Below are positions 1-7,613 of a stretch of 17,934 nt of DNA, piece by piece; position 1 is the first letter of the stretch, and every line of letters starts with the position of its first letter. Under the pieces are notes generated by a model. The model saw nothing but the letters and a program-made list of their open reading frames with translations, was not told where the DNA came from and searched no databases. Source of the stretch: CAYUAI01 sp964442745. GTDB taxonomy: Bacteria; Pseudomonadota; Gammaproteobacteria; S012-40. The translations under genes and the position numbers were made by a program. The stretch lies in the NCBI GenBank assembly GCA_964442745.1, contig CAYUAI010000080.1:1-17934 (forward strand). Direction: 5' to 3'.

Positions 1-251
1 TTTAATCAGTTTTTGTATCTTAGCAGGTTGTCTGATTTATGGGGTCCACTATAATATGTTTGGCACCTTTTTATCTTGTCTTTTTCTTCACCCCATTCAA
101 ACCTTTCCACTATATTCCCAAAATATGGTCAAGAAAACTGTCTTATCGCTAATTGAATGCCGCTCAGTGCGTTTTGAGTGGGCGACAAATCGGCGGGTGA
201 TAAACTTGGGTTTAATTTCATAATGAGAACTGGGTCATCTCCTCGGTTTGG
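1..251. other. Left flank of the transposon, no gene assigned
   Basis: This is DNA outside the transposon. One plus-strand frame is open from base 2 to a TAA at 221-223 (73 codons) and runs off the window edge, so it could be the tail of a gene, with a hydrophobic stretch near its start. I do not recognise the translation, and an open frame of this length can arise by chance. I see no iterons, tRNA or convincing terminator. Confidence 0.3.
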
Positions 252-256
252 TTATA

Positions 257-294
257 GGGGTCGGAATAGAATTTGGACAAAAAATGTCGCTAAG
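257..294 (+). repeat. Left terminal inverted repeat (IRL) of the Tn3-family element
   Basis: This 38-bp repeat begins GGGGTCGGAATAG and ends GTCGCTAAG. It matches the reverse complement of the right end except at repeat positions 29 (T here, C at the right) and 34 (C here, T at the right). It lies just beyond the transposase stop codon. TTATA at 252-256 precedes it. Confidence 0.95.
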
Positions 295-3265
295 GGTTTT
301 GAGGCTTCACCAAAGGTCTTAAACCACGACGATTTCGTTCTTTCTCTACATTGAATGTCACTTTGCCATGCTTATTAATATGCTCAAATCGGCATGGGGA
401 GATGTGTGCGATATCTTCCTCATTAATTTGATAACCTTCAGTGCGAAGCTGCTCAATGATTGCGTGCATATACACCGTGTTCCAAACGATAATTGCGTTT
501 GTTACCAAAGTAAGCGCACTGGCTTGGTTGGTTTGATTCGGCAATTGTGACTTTTTGATCTGACCTTCTTCTGCAAAGAACAACCATTGGCGTAAATCAT
601 GGATTGCTTCGCCTTTATTAAGTTGTCGACTGACACGCCTTTGTTGCTCTTCTCGACAAATGTACTTTGGAATGTAGATGAATTTAATCAGTCGTCCGTA
701 TTCCTGTAGGGATTTTGCGAGGCTACTTTGCTTCGATTGCGACTGTAGTTTATGTATAAATAAAGAGGCCGTAACCCAGCCCATTTTAAGCGATGCCGCC
801 ATTCTTAAAAAGGTGTCCCAATGTTTCTCTAATAATTCGATGTTAATGGTACCTTTAAGGATATCACCCAAATTCTCATAGAGAAGGGTTTTATCAATAC
901 AGTAAATATGTTGATCACCAAGTCCTTTAATTCTGGGCGAAAACAAAAAGCCCAGTAAATCAAAGGCGGCAAAAATAATTTCGGTGTATCCTGCTGTGTC
1001 TGTTGTGTGTTCAAAAAGTGGTAATTCCGTTTCATTATCTAACAGTCCATCCAAAACATAAGTGGCATCACGGATCATGGATGGTTCTGGTTTACATTGC
1101 CATTGCGAATGTTGATCTGATGTCCAAGAGTAAAATGTTAAAATATGTCCATAACCGTAGCGCGGAATAACAGTTGTATTGCGCGCTTTGATGCCAACGG
1201 GAAATCGTTGTCCATCCGAAGATGATAATGTACCGCCACCCCATTGGTTGGCAAGAGGTAAGTGAAAATGATAATCCACTAATGTAGTAATCGCCGCTTG
1301 AAGGGTTTCTTCTCGAATATACCAAGTGGTAAACCATGCAAGCTGCGAATAGGAAAACCCTGATATTTCCGCCATTTTTTTCAGCCCATGATTGTTAGCT
1401 TGAGCTAACAAGGAGGCGTAGAGGTGCGCTAAAACTTTAGCATCTCTGGGCTGTTGTCTAGAAGCATGTTCAAAATCATCGGTAAAATGGGTCCAGCTAT
1501 CGACCTCAATTAACAAATCAGCTAATGCTACACGCGGTAGCTGTTGAGTTATTAAATTTTGTAGCTCATTTACTGCCTCTGGAAGCTCTTCTGTTTTAAA
1601 ACGAGAGACAACCAGATGACCTTGCTCGATCCGTACCCCATCTTCATGGGTAATTTTTGCATCGAGTTCACGAAGATAGGCTTCAAGCTCTTGTTGTAGT
1701 GCTTCAATACGCGGCTTTATTTGTTCAGGTAGTCCAAGGATTCGGCAGGCTTCTTCACGCATCGCTGGCCATTGATCTTTTGGGATAAGATATGACTCTG
1801 GATCTGCATACCGTCGACTATCATCGACCCAAATATCGCCAGCACGTAGTGCGCCTCGCAACATCCACAGCGTACTGATTTCGTAGTAACGCCTTACTAT
1901 CTCATCTTTATCATTCTTAACATAGGTAAGCCAGGATTTTTTAATGAAATCTATGGGTGTATCTTCCGGTAGTTTTCGTTTTCCTCCTTCGTCTAGTTCA
2001 CGAAGGATATTAATTGCTTTGAGTAAAGAGTCATTATCTTGATTTGACTTGAACTGTAAAACTTTCAGAAAGTGAGGTGAAAATTCACGAATGTAACTAT
2101 AACGTTTGCCTAGGAAGTCGTAGGCATGATCATCCTGTGGACGAATGAGACTATCACATTCGGTAATGGCGGCTTGAAAGGCTTGCTCCGTGATGATTTC
2201 AAAGATTTGTGATCTCAGTTGTGAATTTGATATATCAGCACTCAATACAATGTGACCAATATCCCGTAAGATTTGTAATTTTTCATTGGTCGTTTTGGCA
2301 ATGCTAAGTTGGAATCGTTTAAGGTCACCCTTAGCTCTTGTATAGCATCCACCCAAACAACGATCAAATAACTCAATCAGCTCATCAATAACTTCCTCAT
2401 AGGTGTGGTATAAAAAAGCGACAAGAATAGGGTATCGTCTTTCAGGAATGGCGCGCTGTAAGGCTTGGTTTGTGGATCGTCGACCTAGTTGGGCCAGAAA
2501 TTTTAATCTGTTGGGATTGATACGCGATAAATCCCATTTGGGAACACCTTGTTCATTGAGAAATTCCAGCTTACTAATGGCCTTGAGAATATCCGCCGGG
2601 GAATTAGCGGTTGCCCCAAATCGTAGCCATGCGAGAGGTGTTCGTCCTGTCGCTTTATCGATTGTTAATACGCCATCAAGAGGTGAACAACCAGCGGAGG
2701 TTAGTATATCTTCCATCATTTGATAGGTTTCCCTTTGAGCCTGTTGTCGAGCAGCGATAACTAGCCTCTCAATCAATGTAACACCAGGGCGCACGACTTT
2801 GCTTTTGTATAGGTAATCACAAGCCATATGAAATAGTAACATCGGCCTATCGTGCTCTAATGCGCGTTTGACTAACCATTGGCTAAGTATGTCAAGATCC
2901 GATTGCTCGGATTTTTTGAATCCCAGGTAAATGATAATTTTTTGAAAATGGTCGGTTCGGGTGTGTTTGCGTTTTCCATACTGCGATAACAAGTCTGCCA
3001 ATGCCGGTATGGATAGCTGAATGAGTAAGCAATGCAAAATAGATGGCGGTGCCCCTGAAAGCTCATCAGGGCAGTACCCGAGATAACGCAAAGCACAAAG
3101 TTGTAGCGAAAAACCTAAACGATTGTGCTGACTTCTGCACTGATTGACAATCTGCCTATCCGAAGGTGATAGGGTAAAGAAGCGGATTACATCATCTTCG
3201 GGAATATCCAAGGGGAATGTACTTAGTTTTTCTCTGTCAGCGGCGGTTAAAAAGCGTTCTCTCAC
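290..3265 (-). CDS. tnpA: Tn3-family transposase TnpA
   Basis: This 991-residue protein is the full usual length for a Tn3-family transposase, which catalyses replicative transposition into cointegrates by binding the 38-bp terminal repeats. The DDE catalytic triad can be placed at D684 (in SSSDGQRF), D756 (in HTTDTAGYTE) and E886 (in QLNKGEAIH). The spacings of 72 and 130 residues agree with those I recall for Tn4430. The start is GTG at 3263-3265, supported by GAAAGG seven bases upstream and by the typical N-terminal pattern FLTAADREKL. The frame is uninterrupted. The stop codon falls inside the left inverted repeat, as is common in this family. The gene is divergent from the resolvase, and the shared intergenic region probably serves both as res site and as promoter control. 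I did not assign a subgroup. Confidence 0.96.
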   Translation of the reverse strand: MRERFLTAADREKLSTFPLDIPEDDVIRFFTLSPSDRQIVNQCRSQHNRLGFSLQLCALRYLGYCPDELSGAPPSILHCLLIQLSIPALADLLSQYGKRKHTRTDHFQKIIIYLGFKKSEQSDLDILSQWLVKRALEHDRPMLLFHMACDYLYKSKVVRPGVTLIERLVIAARQQAQRETYQMMEDILTSAGCSPLDGVLTIDKATGRTPLAWLRFGATANSPADILKAISKLEFLNEQGVPKWDLSRINPNRLKFLAQLGRRSTNQALQRAIPERRYPILVAFLYHTYEEVIDELIELFDRCLGGCYTRAKGDLKRFQLSIAKTTNEKLQILRDIGHIVLSADISNSQLRSQIFEIITEQAFQAAITECDSLIRPQDDHAYDFLGKRYSYIREFSPHFLKVLQFKSNQDNDSLLKAINILRELDEGGKRKLPEDTPIDFIKKSWLTYVKNDKDEIVRRYYEISTLWMLRGALRAGDIWVDDSRRYADPESYLIPKDQWPAMREEACRILGLPEQIKPRIEALQQELEAYLRELDAKITHEDGVRIEQGHLVVSRFKTEELPEAVNELQNLITQQLPRVALADLLIEVDSWTHFTDDFEHASRQQPRDAKVLAHLYASLLAQANNHGLKKMAEISGFSYSQLAWFTTWYIREETLQAAITTLVDYHFHLPLANQWGGGTLSSSDGQRFPVGIKARNTTVIPRYGYGHILTFYSWTSDQHSQWQCKPEPSMIRDATYVLDGLLDNETELPLFEHTTDTAGYTEIIFAAFDLLGFLFSPRIKGLGDQHIYCIDKTLLYENLGDILKGTINIELLEKHWDTFLRMAASLKMGWVTASLFIHKLQSQSKQSSLAKSLQEYGRLIKFIYIPKYICREEQQRRVSRQLNKGEAIHDLRQWLFFAEEGQIKKSQLPNQTNQASALTLVTNAIIVWNTVYMHAIIEQLRTEGYQINEEDIAHISPCRFEHINKHGKVTFNVEKERNRRGLRPLVKPQNP

Positions 3266-3425
3266 GGTATGGCCTTTCGTTATTTTTATCTAGTGCTGTG
3301 CATTTAGGGCAAGGGCTATATTCCCCCTCTATAACTCCGTTTAATCTGTGCTTTTAGAGTTTGATATGTATTTTATGCGCAAGCTATAATGTGCACAAAC
3401 CCTATATGCACAATGTTAACGAATC
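3266..3425. promoter_or_regulatory. Putative res site with a resolvase promoter
   Basis: This 160-bp region lies between the divergent transposase and resolvase, where Tn3-type elements keep their res recombination site. TGTGCA or related motifs recur: TGTGCA at 3297-3302, TGTGC at 3347-3351, and an inverted pair TGTGCA (3390-3395) and TGCACA (3407-3412). These resemble resolvase half-sites arranged as subsites. A promoter TTGATA (3361-3366), 18-bp spacer, TATAAT (3385-3390) points into the resolvase gene. The inverted pair overlaps its start region, so resolvase binding would repress its own gene. The exact subsite boundaries and crossover point are inferred. Confidence 0.65.
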
Positions 3426-3986
3426 ATGGCGACGACAAAAATTGGTTATGCCAGAGTATCAACCACGGATCAAAATTTATCGGCGCAAGTTGCGGCACTA
3501 GAAGCTGTGGGGTGCCAAACCAATTACACAGAACAGGTTTCAGGTAAAAGCACTCATCGTCCTCAACTAAAAGCAATGCTCGACTATATTCGCCAAGGCG
3601 ATACGGTGGTGATTACCAAACTGGATAGACTTGCTCGATCCACAAAAGACCTGCTAAATATCGCAGAAGAAATTCAAAATAAAGGAGCTGGGTTGAAAGT
3701 CTTAAACATTAATCTCGATACCACGACGCCAACGGGCAAACTTATGCTCACCTTGTTAGGTGCGATTGCGGAATTTGAACGAGAAATCATGTTAGAGCGA
3801 CAACGGGAAGGTATTGTAGTCGCCAAAGCCGAAGGCAAATATAAGGGGCGTAAGCCTGTGAACAAAGATATCTTATTTGCAGTACAGAAATTAATCAAAA
3901 ACGGAATGAGCATAAGTGAAGCGGTCAACACAGTGGGTATTTCCCGGCGTACCTACTACAAAGCCATTGAGGAAGGCAGAATTTGA
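3426..3986 (+). CDS. tnpR: Serine resolvase/recombinase TnpR
   Basis: This 186-residue small serine recombinase is the normal length for a Tn3-type resolvase, which resolves transposition cointegrates at res. The N-terminal catalytic domain has the signature GYARVSTTDQN with the nucleophile at S12 and R10 beside it. It is followed by VITKLDRLARS and then the AEFEREIMLERQREGI segment of the long helix. The C-terminal DNA-binding helix-turn-helix is visible in GMSISEAVNTVGISRRTYYKA. The ATG start at 3426 fits the conserved N-terminus. A TATAAT -10 element lies 35 bp upstream, but no strong Shine-Dalgarno sequence is visible. It ends 14 bp before the right inverted repeat. Confidence 0.95.
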   Translation: MATTKIGYARVSTTDQNLSAQVAALEAVGCQTNYTEQVSGKSTHRPQLKAMLDYIRQGDTVVITKLDRLARSTKDLLNIAEEIQNKGAGLKVLNINLDTTTPTGKLMLTLLGAIAEFEREIMLERQREGIVVAKAEGKYKGRKPVNKDILFAVQKLIKNGMSISEAVNTVGISRRTYYKAIEEGRI

Positions 3987-4000
3987 GTCAGTAGTAAATC

Positions 4001-4038
4001 CTTAACGACGTTTTTTGTCCAAATTCTATTCCGACCCC
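4001..4038 (-). repeat. Right terminal inverted repeat (IRR) of the Tn3-family element
   Basis: This is the 38-bp inverted copy of the left end; read on the minus strand it begins GGGG and ends TAAG, with two mismatches to the left repeat. TTATA follows at 4039-4043 and matches the left flank exactly. Confidence 0.95.
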
Positions 4039-4081
4039 TTATACGCTAATTTATTGTTCATTATACCGGGGCAGGATTCGT

Positions 4082-5134
4082 TTATTGTTTGGTCAATTTT
4101 TTAGCCACGTGCGGTAAGCTAGGATACAGCAGTAAGCCGCGTTTGTGCTCTTGGATTTTGGCATTGGGATAAACTTCAAGTACCGATTTTAGTGCTTGCA
4201 AGAAATTAAATTTGAAGGTTTTTCGTTCTTTGTAATGGGCACCGAGCTGGTCCATTAAAGCATCCCAGGGAGCAATGGTTGGCTTTTTCATACGGGTAAG
4301 GCGATAACTGAGCCAGCAATAAATATCCAGCTCCATGGGGCTATTTTTAAGTTTGATGATGGCATTGGTATCCAAAGGGACAGCGGATTCACTAATCGAA
4401 TTAAAGAATTGTTCATTGAGATACAGAAATGCACCGCTATCGCCTTCTTTATCCCACCACAAACGGGCCTTATCAACGATTTGCGCCTGTTCAATTTGCA
4501 TCGCCGCGCGTCCCTGCGGTGATTCCTGGATGTTTTCGATAATAGTAAAATGGGTGGCTAGCAATCGTTGCAACTGAATAGTATAGCTTTTTACACTGCC
4601 CCGTTTACCTGTGGTGATGGGGACATGTAGTTTATGCAGAATATCACGTATGCCTTTCCCGAGCAGTAATTCCCGGCTGTTGCTTTGTTTGGCGGCGGTA
4701 CAAATATACATCAGCAATAAGCGAGGTGGAACGCCGGACGGTAAGCCAATTTTTTGAGGGGCCATCATCGACAATGTCAGCCGGCCATTGACCCGTGTAA
4801 ATTCATTACTGCGAGGTTTACGGTGGGGAAGACCGGCTTGGACGAGGGGGGAAATTAAAAACCAAAGATTGCTGAATGGATCTTCGAGTGGCAGCGTCTC
4901 TTCAATGAAATCCTTGGCTTCCGTCGACAAGCGTATTTGACGATTTTTTTCAATGCGTTTGAGTATCGCTTGTAATGACTCATTTACCTCGCTATTGCGC
5001 TGAGTCGGTTTGTTACTTGCCATTTGTTTTTTATTGTTATTTTCTCTCGACTTGATGGCGATGTCGATGTCTTCTTCTGATTCGCCCCGGGCACGCATAG
5101 ACTCAACCCAAGAGTCAATGTCACGATTATCCAT
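4082..5134 (-). CDS. repA: Plasmid replication initiator RepA (RepA_C-type)
   Basis: This 350-residue protein resembles the plasmid RepA family known as RepA_C, which binds a plasmid origin to start replication. Family-like stretches include SNLWFLISPLVQAGLPHRKP, NGRLTLSMMAPQKIGLPSGVPPR, the segment GKRGSVKSYTIQLQRLL, and ELDIYCWLSYRL towards the C-terminus. The charged N-terminus (about 1-50) is low-complexity and probably flexible. The ATG at 5132-5134 has AAAGG seven bases upstream and a well-placed promoter. It is divergent from parA, and together with parB this makes a plasmid maintenance module. I identified the family by pattern recognition rather than a search. The frame is intact, and the Tn3-type insertion lies 38 bp beyond its stop. 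I did not find an iteron array, so the replication origin is not located. Confidence 0.85.
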   Translation of the reverse strand: MDNRDIDSWVESMRARGESEEDIDIAIKSRENNNKKQMASNKPTQRNSEVNESLQAILKRIEKNRQIRLSTEAKDFIEETLPLEDPFSNLWFLISPLVQAGLPHRKPRSNEFTRVNGRLTLSMMAPQKIGLPSGVPPRLLLMYICTAAKQSNSRELLLGKGIRDILHKLHVPITTGKRGSVKSYTIQLQRLLATHFTIIENIQESPQGRAAMQIEQAQIVDKARLWWDKEGDSGAFLYLNEQFFNSISESAVPLDTNAIIKLKNSPMELDIYCWLSYRLTRMKKPTIAPWDALMDQLGAHYKERKTFKFNFLQALKSVLEVYPNAKIQEHKRGLLLYPSLPHVAKKLTKQ

Positions 5135-5163
5135 TGATTAACCTTTGTCTGTCGTTGGTAAAT

Positions 5164-5192
5164 AGTATAAACGTGACACATTGGTATATCAA
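5164..5192 (-). promoter_or_regulatory. repA promoter
   Basis: On the minus strand the elements are -35 TTGATA (complement of 5187-5192), a 17-bp spacer, and -10 TATACT (complement of 5164-5169). Transcription would start near 5157, giving a leader of about 20 nt before the repA ATG. The -35 box is four bases from the perfect palindrome at 5197-5214, so a protein bound there could control repA. Confidence 0.65.
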
Positions 5193-5196
5193 GCAT

Positions 5197-5214
5197 CCGT
5201 ATGCTAGCATACGG
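5197..5214. promoter_or_regulatory. Perfect 18-bp palindrome between repA and parA
   Basis: The sequence CCGTATGCTAGCATACGG is its own reverse complement. It lies between divergent repA and parA, next to the repA -35 box. It also overlaps a possible parA -10 (TAGCAT, 5205-5210; -35 TTGGTA at 5181-5186, 18-bp spacer). Its position suits an operator for RepA, ParA, ParB or the third par-operon protein, or a parS site. I found no second full copy in the window. Confidence 0.6.
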
Positions 5215-5252
5215 TGTGTTGAAGAGTGTGTGATGAATGGAGTTCTTGGCAA

Positions 5253-6164
5253 GTGAGCAATCAACAGAAAAAACCAATTATTGCGTCAATGAATCAAAAA
5301 GGCGGTGTTGGCAAGACGTTATGCGTCGGTTTACTGGCGGAATGGTTTGCCTTAATTCGCAAAAAGCGGGTGCTAGTCATTGACTTGGATATGCAATGTA
5401 ATACCACGGATCAATGGGTCGGGATGGAGGATGTACCCAATGTGGTGGGTGGGCAATTACCGCCCCGGCATCCGGAATACAATCCCGAATGGGGAGTGAA
5501 TGAGCGATCAACCATTGCCGATATTTTTTATGGCAAAGCGGTTTTGCCATATGCTTCTTGGTTAACCGAACAGGTGGGTAAGGGCGGTTTTGTTGAACTC
5601 ATGTGCGGCCATCCTCAATTACTTGAAGAAGTGAATATTGAATTTAATCAGATCGATGGTCAACTGGACGAACGTGTGCATAACCGATTGAATTCGTTTT
5701 TATCCTCTGAAGAAGTGCGAGAAGAATATGATATCATCCTGTTAGATACGGGTCCAAGTCGCAGTCCCATTTTTAGGGCGGCGATGCGAGCAGCCAGCGA
5801 TGTATTGGTACCTTTTAAACCGGAAGAAAAAGATATTCAAGGTATTAATGCGATGCTGCAAGTGATCCGCCAGGAAAATTATTCTCGCTCTAAAGCCGTG
5901 ATACCTTTATCGTTGATTGGCTTGTTGCCCAATATGGTACGGCCAACTAAACTCCATGAAAATAACCTCAGCAGTATGCTGGATCTGCACGAGTCGATTG
6001 TCTTTCCAAAGTCCGCTTGGTTGAGCCATTTAACGGCGTTTCCTGAGCGGGATGTGAAAGGTATTAGACCAAAAAGTGTTTTTGAATTTAGCAAGAAAAA
6101 TTCGGCGAGAGTGCAAGCCGTTGCTATGTGTCAGTATGTCGAGGAAAAACTCGAGAGTGAATAA
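5253..6164 (+). CDS. parA: ParA-family partition ATPase
   Basis: This deviant-Walker P-loop ATPase would drive plasmid segregation together with ParB. The Walker A motif KGGVGKT follows SMNQ near the N-terminus. The switch-type motif VLVIDLDMQCNTT and the Walker B-like YDIILLDTGPS follow in the usual order. Two departures stand out: the residue after GKT is Leu rather than Thr or Ser, and DLDMQCN replaces the usual DxDPQxN. I prefer the GTG start at 5253 (303 residues) because GGAG lies ten bases upstream and the product then begins near the P-loop as short plasmid ParAs do. A GTG at 5226 (312 residues) is the longest alternative. There is no N-terminal helix-turn-helix extension, so ParA itself is less likely to be the operon repressor. 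parB starts 12 bp downstream. Confidence 0.93.
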   Translation: MSNQQKKPIIASMNQKGGVGKTLCVGLLAEWFALIRKKRVLVIDLDMQCNTTDQWVGMEDVPNVVGGQLPPRHPEYNPEWGVNERSTIADIFYGKAVLPYASWLTEQVGKGGFVELMCGHPQLLEEVNIEFNQIDGQLDERVHNRLNSFLSSEEVREEYDIILLDTGPSRSPIFRAAMRAASDVLVPFKPEEKDIQGINAMLQVIRQENYSRSKAVIPLSLIGLLPNMVRPTKLHENNLSSMLDLHESIVFPKSAWLSHLTAFPERDVKGIRPKSVFEFSKKNSARVQAVAMCQYVEEKLESE

Positions 6165-6176
6165 GGGAGATTTGCG

Positions 6177-7238
6177 ATGGCAAAACCATTAGGTATTGGT
6201 GGTGCAAAAAAATGGACAGAAGCGCTAGCCAATCATACCGAAGGTAGAGGACATTTAAATGTTCAATCGATTCCTTTAGAGGTCGTGCAACAGGATCCAG
6301 AAAATTCGCGCCGTTATTTAATCACTCTGGATGATGTTAAAAAGGGTCCCAAACTGACAGCCAGTGAATTTGATGAAGACGTACAGGAAAAGCTTACGAC
6401 AGAAATCAGCACTTTTTTTTCCGGCGCTGCAAATAAAGAAAGAAAAATAGAAGAATACCTTTCTCTAGCGCAATTTGCGGCAAGTATTGGTTCTGCTGAA
6501 GGTTTATTAAACCCGATTACCGTGTATATGGAGCAAATGGTGTTTCATTTAGTGGCGGGGCATCGCCGTACACTCGCACATTTTATTTTGGATGAGAAAC
6601 AAATTGCGGCTCATATTCTAGCGAATAAGCCGGATAAACTCATGCGCAGTGTATTGCAATGGCGGGAAAATGAGGATCGCCAAGATTTGTCCTTAGCTGA
6701 ACGCTTGAGTAATGTAGCGCGAGTGATTCAAGCCTGGGAAGAACAATCGAATGTAGCCATTTCTGTGCGTAAATTAATGAGCCTATTGTCACTGAAAAAA
6801 ACACAGTCAACGTGGTTTTCCAAAGTCATTAGAGAAAATGATCCTGTTTTTCGGCAGGCAATAGAGGGGGGGGCCATTCGATCATTGGAAGTGGCTTATA
6901 ATATATCATCCATGGATGATATCAGTGAACGTCATGCATTAATTTCGCAGTTAAAAAACGGTGCTCCCTACACGTTTAATCAATTGAAAAAAAAAATAAA
7001 GTCGCCTCTAAACATCACGCTGAAAAAATCAGAAAAGCCGGAACATTATGGCTTGGTCTTGAAAAAAACGACTAATATTCCGGTGATTGTCAAAATAATT
7101 CAAGCGACAGTGGAATTGCCAGAACTTGAGGAACATAAAAATGAGTTGATGAAACTTAATCTTAAACGACCTAAAGACGTATTGGCCGCTTGGCAAATTA
7201 TTTATCAATTGTTAGAAGATGCTAAGGAGGAATCGTAA
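6177..7238 (+). CDS. parB: ParB-family centromere-binding partition protein
   Basis: This 353-residue protein has the ParB/Spo0J core. The N-terminal nucleotide-binding domain includes IPLEVVQQDPENSRR (32-46), GLLNPITV (109-116, the C-motif position) and AGHRR (127-131, where GERR is common). It continues with ENEDRQDLSLAERL (164-177), the usual ENxxRxDL region. A helix-turn-helix candidate is at about 195-220 (ISVRKLMSLLSLKKTQSTW). Established members bind parS and act as CTP-dependent clamps with ParA; whether this one does is inferred from the motifs. The ATG at 6177 has GGGAGA upstream. It is the second gene of the parA-parB-orf operon, and its stop is three bases before the next ATG. The parS site is unknown; the palindrome upstream of parA is one candidate. 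Confidence 0.92.
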   Translation: MAKPLGIGGAKKWTEALANHTEGRGHLNVQSIPLEVVQQDPENSRRYLITLDDVKKGPKLTASEFDEDVQEKLTTEISTFFSGAANKERKIEEYLSLAQFAASIGSAEGLLNPITVYMEQMVFHLVAGHRRTLAHFILDEKQIAAHILANKPDKLMRSVLQWRENEDRQDLSLAERLSNVARVIQAWEEQSNVAISVRKLMSLLSLKKTQSTWFSKVIRENDPVFRQAIEGGAIRSLEVAYNISSMDDISERHALISQLKNGAPYTFNQLKKKIKSPLNITLKKSEKPEHYGLVLKKTTNIPVIVKIIQATVELPELEEHKNELMKLNLKRPKDVLAAWQIIYQLLEDAKEES

Positions 7239-7241
7239 GAC

Positions 7242-7613
7242 ATGGCGAAGTTATTTCTGCCTCCAAAAGACCCCCCGTCATTAAAAAAGCGGGTATCGGT
7301 CAGAATGCCACACGGGATGCTCGACGATATTCGGTCGACTTTATTGCGCCAAGGCCTATCTTCACGCTTGCAAAGCCAGTGGGTGTCAGAGGCCGTTGTA
7401 CGCTTACACGGCATACCTGGTTATTGGAATGCCATTGCTGAAGAGTGGTTGGATCCTGGAGCCAATGCCGTAAAACAAATCACGTTGAATGAAAAAGCCG
7501 TGAATGCTTTAAAAGCGATGAGTGATCAATTAAAACAGCAATGCCCGGCAGCGAATGATGTCAATAGCAAAATCATACGTACCGCGATTCATCAAGCCTT
7601 GATTTATGCGTGA
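7242..7613 (+). CDS. Third par-operon protein with two ribbon-helix-helix-like modules
   Basis: This 123-residue protein starts three bases after the parB stop, and the parB tail provides AAGGAGG upstream of its ATG, so it is very probably cotranslated with parB. I do not recognise a named family. Two segments fit the strand-helix-helix pattern of ribbon-helix-helix DNA-binding proteins. The first has a strand KRVSVRM (16-22), helix about 24-37 and helix about 45-56 (QWVSEAVVRL). The second has a strand VKQITL (77-82), helix about 84-99 and helix about 107-121 (NSKIIRTAIHQAL). This suggests a single-chain pseudo-dimer or a tandem arrangement. By position it could be the operon repressor, a centromere-binding accessory or a copy-number regulator. 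The fold call rests on pattern only. Confidence 0.75.
   Translation: MAKLFLPPKDPPSLKKRVSVRMPHGMLDDIRSTLLRQGLSSRLQSQWVSEAVVRLHGIPGYWNAIAEEWLDPGANAVKQITLNEKAVNALKAMSDQLKQQCPAANDVNSKIIRTAIHQALIYA

Larger units (their letters stand above)
257..4038. mobile_element. Complete Tn3-family transposon without passenger genes
   Basis: The element is 3,782 bp and is bounded by 38-bp inverted repeats that start GGGG and end TAAG, the usual Tn3-family pattern. The sequence TTATA lies immediately outside both ends (252-256 and 4039-4043), a perfect 5-bp target duplication. Inside are only a minus-strand transposase and a divergent plus-strand serine resolvase, separated by a 160-bp region with resolvase-site-like motifs. 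Intact ends, both genes open and an undecayed duplication indicate a recent, potentially active insertion. It lies 38 bp past the repA stop codon, so repA was not broken. Confidence 0.96.

Noticed and set aside
2403..2723. Plus-strand open frame of 106 codons opposite the transposase
   Set aside because: It lies wholly within the well-supported transposase gene on the other strand and has no recognisable product.
4984..5277. Minus-strand 97-codon frame across the repA start and the control region
   Set aside because: It overlaps repA in another frame and covers the palindrome and promoters, with no gene-like product.
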